From assembly GCA_007129985.1 (NCBI GenBank), contig SKUL01000057.1, positions 1 to 15,988 of the forward strand: a DNA stretch of 15,988 bases, read 5' to 3'. The position numbers and the translations under genes were made by a program. The notes under the pieces were generated by a model. That model saw only the letters and a program-made list of their open reading frames with translations, was not told the DNA's origin and did no database searches. Shown piece after piece: positions 14,600-15,988 of the stretch; within the stretch, counting starts at the first letter, position 1, and each line of letters opens with the position of its first letter. The stretch is from Flavobacteriales bacterium (GTDB lineage Bacteria; Bacteroidota; Bacteroidia; Flavobacteriales_D; SKUL01).

Positions 14600-15400
14600 C
14601 TATGGATTGTAATATTTAAGGGCTTCCGGCATAAAGGCCTCAATATCTCTGATACGGCGCTCATCGCTGGGGTGTGTACTCAAAAGTTCAGGTGGCTTTT
14701 GTCCTCCACTCAATTGGCTCATGCGCGTCCAAAAGTTTACAGCCTCACGTGGGTCATACCCTGCCATCGCCATAAATACCATTCCCAATTTATCAGCTTC
14801 GCTCTCGTGGTTGCGTGAAAATGCGAGCGTTCCCAATCCTGAGCCGATTCCAAAGCTTTGCAACAAAATATCACGGGTAAGTCCTGGCTTTTCACTGGTT
14901 AGCACATCCAGTGTCATGCCGGCTCCGTAAACTACAACGGCCTGACTCATTCGTTCATTACCATGGCGGGCAACAGCATGTGCAATTTCATGGCCCATCA
15001 CCACTGCTATACCGGTTTCATCTTCACAAATAGGAAGAATTCCTGTGTAAAAAACCACACGGCCACCGGGCATACACCATGCATTTACAGTAGGGTCATC
15101 TACGGTGTTGAACGTCCAGTCAAAACCTTCAATCCTTTTTTTCTGATTGATTTTCTTCATGTAATTCTCAACCGACACCACCATTTTATCACCGACATCT
15201 CTTACCATCCTTGCACGTGAGTCATGCATTCCCAGCACGTTTGCCTCACCCAGAAAATCCGAATAAGCCTGCAGACTCATGGAAATCATCGTACTTTCCG
15301 GGTAGAGATTCATTTGCCGGCGGCCACTGATAGGAACTGTACTGCAACCTACAAACAGCAGAATTGTAATCCAGGTGGAGAATCGGTTAAACTTTTTCAT
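14600..15400 (-). CDS. M48-family metalloprotease lipoprotein
   Basis: The start is the ATG at 15400. This gives 266 residues beginning with a lipoprotein signal peptide (MKKFNRF, hydrophobic stretch, lipobox FVGC with Cys19), while the longer upstream frame lies inside clpS. The zinc site is HEIAHA at 137-142 (His137, Glu138, His141), with the third ligand in NHESEAD at 197-203. The conserved STHPSDERR at 241-249 carries His243, which in BepA-type enzymes can cap the zinc. The protein is shorter than BepA and has no TPR part, like the LoiP/YggG group. It should act in periplasmic envelope quality control. It follows clpS by 20 bases on the same strand and is probably co-transcribed. Confidence 0.9.
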   Translation of the reverse strand: MKKFNRFSTWITILLFVGCSTVPISGRRQMNLYPESTMISMSLQAYSDFLGEANVLGMHDSRARMVRDVGDKMVVSVENYMKKINQKKRIEGFDWTFNTVDDPTVNAWCMPGGRVVFYTGILPICEDETGIAVVMGHEIAHAVARHGNERMSQAVVVYGAGMTLDVLTSEKPGLTRDILLQSFGIGSGLGTLAFSRNHESEADKLGMVFMAMAGYDPREAVNFWTRMSQLSGGQKPPELLSTHPSDERRIRDIEAFMPEALKYYNP

Positions 15401-15420
15401 GTTGGTTGGAAAGTTGGTTT

Positions 15421-15702
15421 TTAGGCAATTTCGGCTGTGAGGCCACGGTTGAGCAGTGCTGTACAGCGCGGCTCCAGCTCGTCGTAGGAGCCTTTTTTCA
15501 CCGAGCACTTGCCATTGTGATGCACAATATAGGTGCATTGCTCGGCTTGGATGGGGTCGTGATCGCATATTTCAATTAACGAGTCAATCACGTAATCAAA
15601 GGTGTGCACATCGTCGTTAAAGAGAATAATTTCGTGGTTGGCAACAAGCTCCTCCACCACCACCTCCAAGTCCTGTGTGCGCGTATCTGTTTGCTTTGAC
15701 AT
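15421..15702 (-). CDS. clpS: ClpS adaptor of the Clp protease
   Basis: The 93-residue adaptor delivers N-end-rule substrates to ClpA/ClpC-ClpP. The binding-pocket residues are visible: LFNDDVHTFDYVI at 27-39 supplies Asn29-Asp30, equivalent to the Asn34-Asp35 pair of E. coli ClpS. YIVHHNGKC at 58-66 supplies His61, which aligns with His66. The N-terminal 20 residues are the flexible extension. The C-terminus (ELEPRCTALLNRGLTAEI) matches the final helix and strand. The ATG at 15702 is used because upstream codons in frame lack a good start. An exact TAnnTTTG element lies 18 bases upstream. ClpS heads a two-gene unit with the M48 lipoprotein. Confidence 0.93.
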   Translation of the reverse strand: MSKQTDTRTQDLEVVVEELVANHEIILFNDDVHTFDYVIDSLIEICDHDPIQAEQCTYIVHHNGKCSVKKGSYDELEPRCTALLNRGLTAEIA

Positions 15703-15719
15703 GTCAATCAATTCTGACG

Positions 15720-15727
15720 CAAAGTTA
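15720..15727 (-). promoter_or_regulatory. -7 element for clpS
   Basis: TAACTTTG on the minus strand (15727-15720) is an exact match to TAnnTTTG, 18 bases before the clpS ATG. No convincing TTG -33 element is found at the expected spacing, so the promoter is only half supported. Confidence 0.4.
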
Positions 15728-15739
15728 CAGAAATAGCTT

Positions 15740-15988
15740 TTACTGTCCTGTTACTTCTCGCGCCTCATCCACCTTGAGAAGAAATCCGAGAGCCATGGCC
15801 CGAATGGCGCTCTCTGTTACGCCTCGTTCTTCAAATGAATCTCTCAATGCCTCTACTTCCGCATAATTCACCGAGGGTTTGCTCAAGTAGTGCATCTTGC
15901 CATTGGGAAGTTGTAATCTCGATACACCGGCATCGGGAAGCGCCAGAATGGCATCGGCAATTTCCTGAGGCATGTCATTTCCAAAGGA
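15740..15988 (-). CDS. Hypothetical protein, probably a C-terminal fragment
   Basis: The frame is open from the window edge to the TGA at 15740, giving 82 residues. An internal ATG at 15973 could be the start of a complete 77-residue protein, but nothing favours it over a gene entering from outside. The visible part is acidic and alpha/beta: AILALPDAGVSRLQLPNG, then a strand HYLSKP, then two helices (AEVEALRDSFEERG and SAIRAMALGFLLKVDEA). There is no membrane segment or Cys. I do not recognise the family. It lies 37 bases upstream of clpS on the same strand, with a putative clpS promoter between. Confidence 0.5.
   Translation of the reverse strand, partial: SFGNDMPQEIADAILALPDAGVSRLQLPNGKMHYLSKPSVNYAEVEALRDSFEERGVTESAIRAMALGFLLKVDEAREVTGQ

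Noticed and set aside
15401..15568. 56-codon N-terminal extension of the M48 protease
   Set aside because: It lies inside clpS in another frame and would bury the lipoprotein signal peptide.

Overview
The window looks like chromosome of a Bacteroidota bacterium, most likely in or near the Flavobacteriales. Three things point there. First, there is a GldA/GldF/GldG-type ABC system and a possible GldH-type lipoprotein. Second, promoters match the Bacteroidota consensus (TTG or TTTG about 18-22 bases upstream of TAnnTTTG) rather than the sigma-70 one, with few clear Shine-Dalgarno sites. Third, lineage-typical families are present, such as DUF4918/SMUG-like glycosylase and the GldG plus DUF4340 pair. 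Base composition is moderate, with a visibly more AT-rich patch at about 2.4-3.9 kb. Species cannot be fixed from this alone.

Layout. (1) Positions 1-3826 are all on the minus strand and look accessory. In transcription order they hold a hicA-hicB toxin-antitoxin pair, a treble-clef/HNH-like zinc protein 17 bases behind hicB, a single-span membrane protein, a CapV-like patatin phospholipase with its own promoter, a 65-codon unknown gene, and a lipoprotein cut by the window edge. (2) Positions 4006-7602, plus strand, form a tight four-gene phenylacetate lower-pathway operon (paaG-paaH-paaI-paaJ), each junction a 4-base stop/start overlap. (3) Positions 7615-11776, minus strand, hold gldA-like ATPase, gldF-like permease, gldG-like auxiliary protein and a DUF4340 protein. 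They are coupled by a 9-base gap and two 4-base overlaps and probably form one membrane transporter complex. A SMUG-type DNA glycosylase lies just upstream of them. (4) Positions 12578-13427, minus strand, hold a histone-H1-like basic protein (N-terminal helix, winged helix, Lys/Ala/Pro tail with an AT-hook) ended by a clear intrinsic terminator. (5) Positions 13628-14590, plus strand, encode a serine racemase/threonine dehydratase-family PLP enzyme. (6) Positions 14600-15702, minus strand, hold clpS followed by an M48 metalloprotease lipoprotein. (7) The last 249 bases hold an unrecognised minus-strand reading frame that runs off the window.

How the genes work together. PaaG, PaaH and PaaJ carry ring-epoxide isomerisation and beta-oxidation of phenylacetyl-CoA intermediates to acetyl-CoA and succinyl-CoA, with PaaI as a salvage thioesterase. 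The oxygenase, ligase and ring-opening genes of the pathway are not here. The most unusual items are the hicAB-HNH unit, whose putative operator overlaps the promoter -7 element, the H1-like chromatin protein, and the patatin with two small downstream genes. No tRNA, rRNA, CRISPR array, IS element or intergenic stretch over 300 bases was found.
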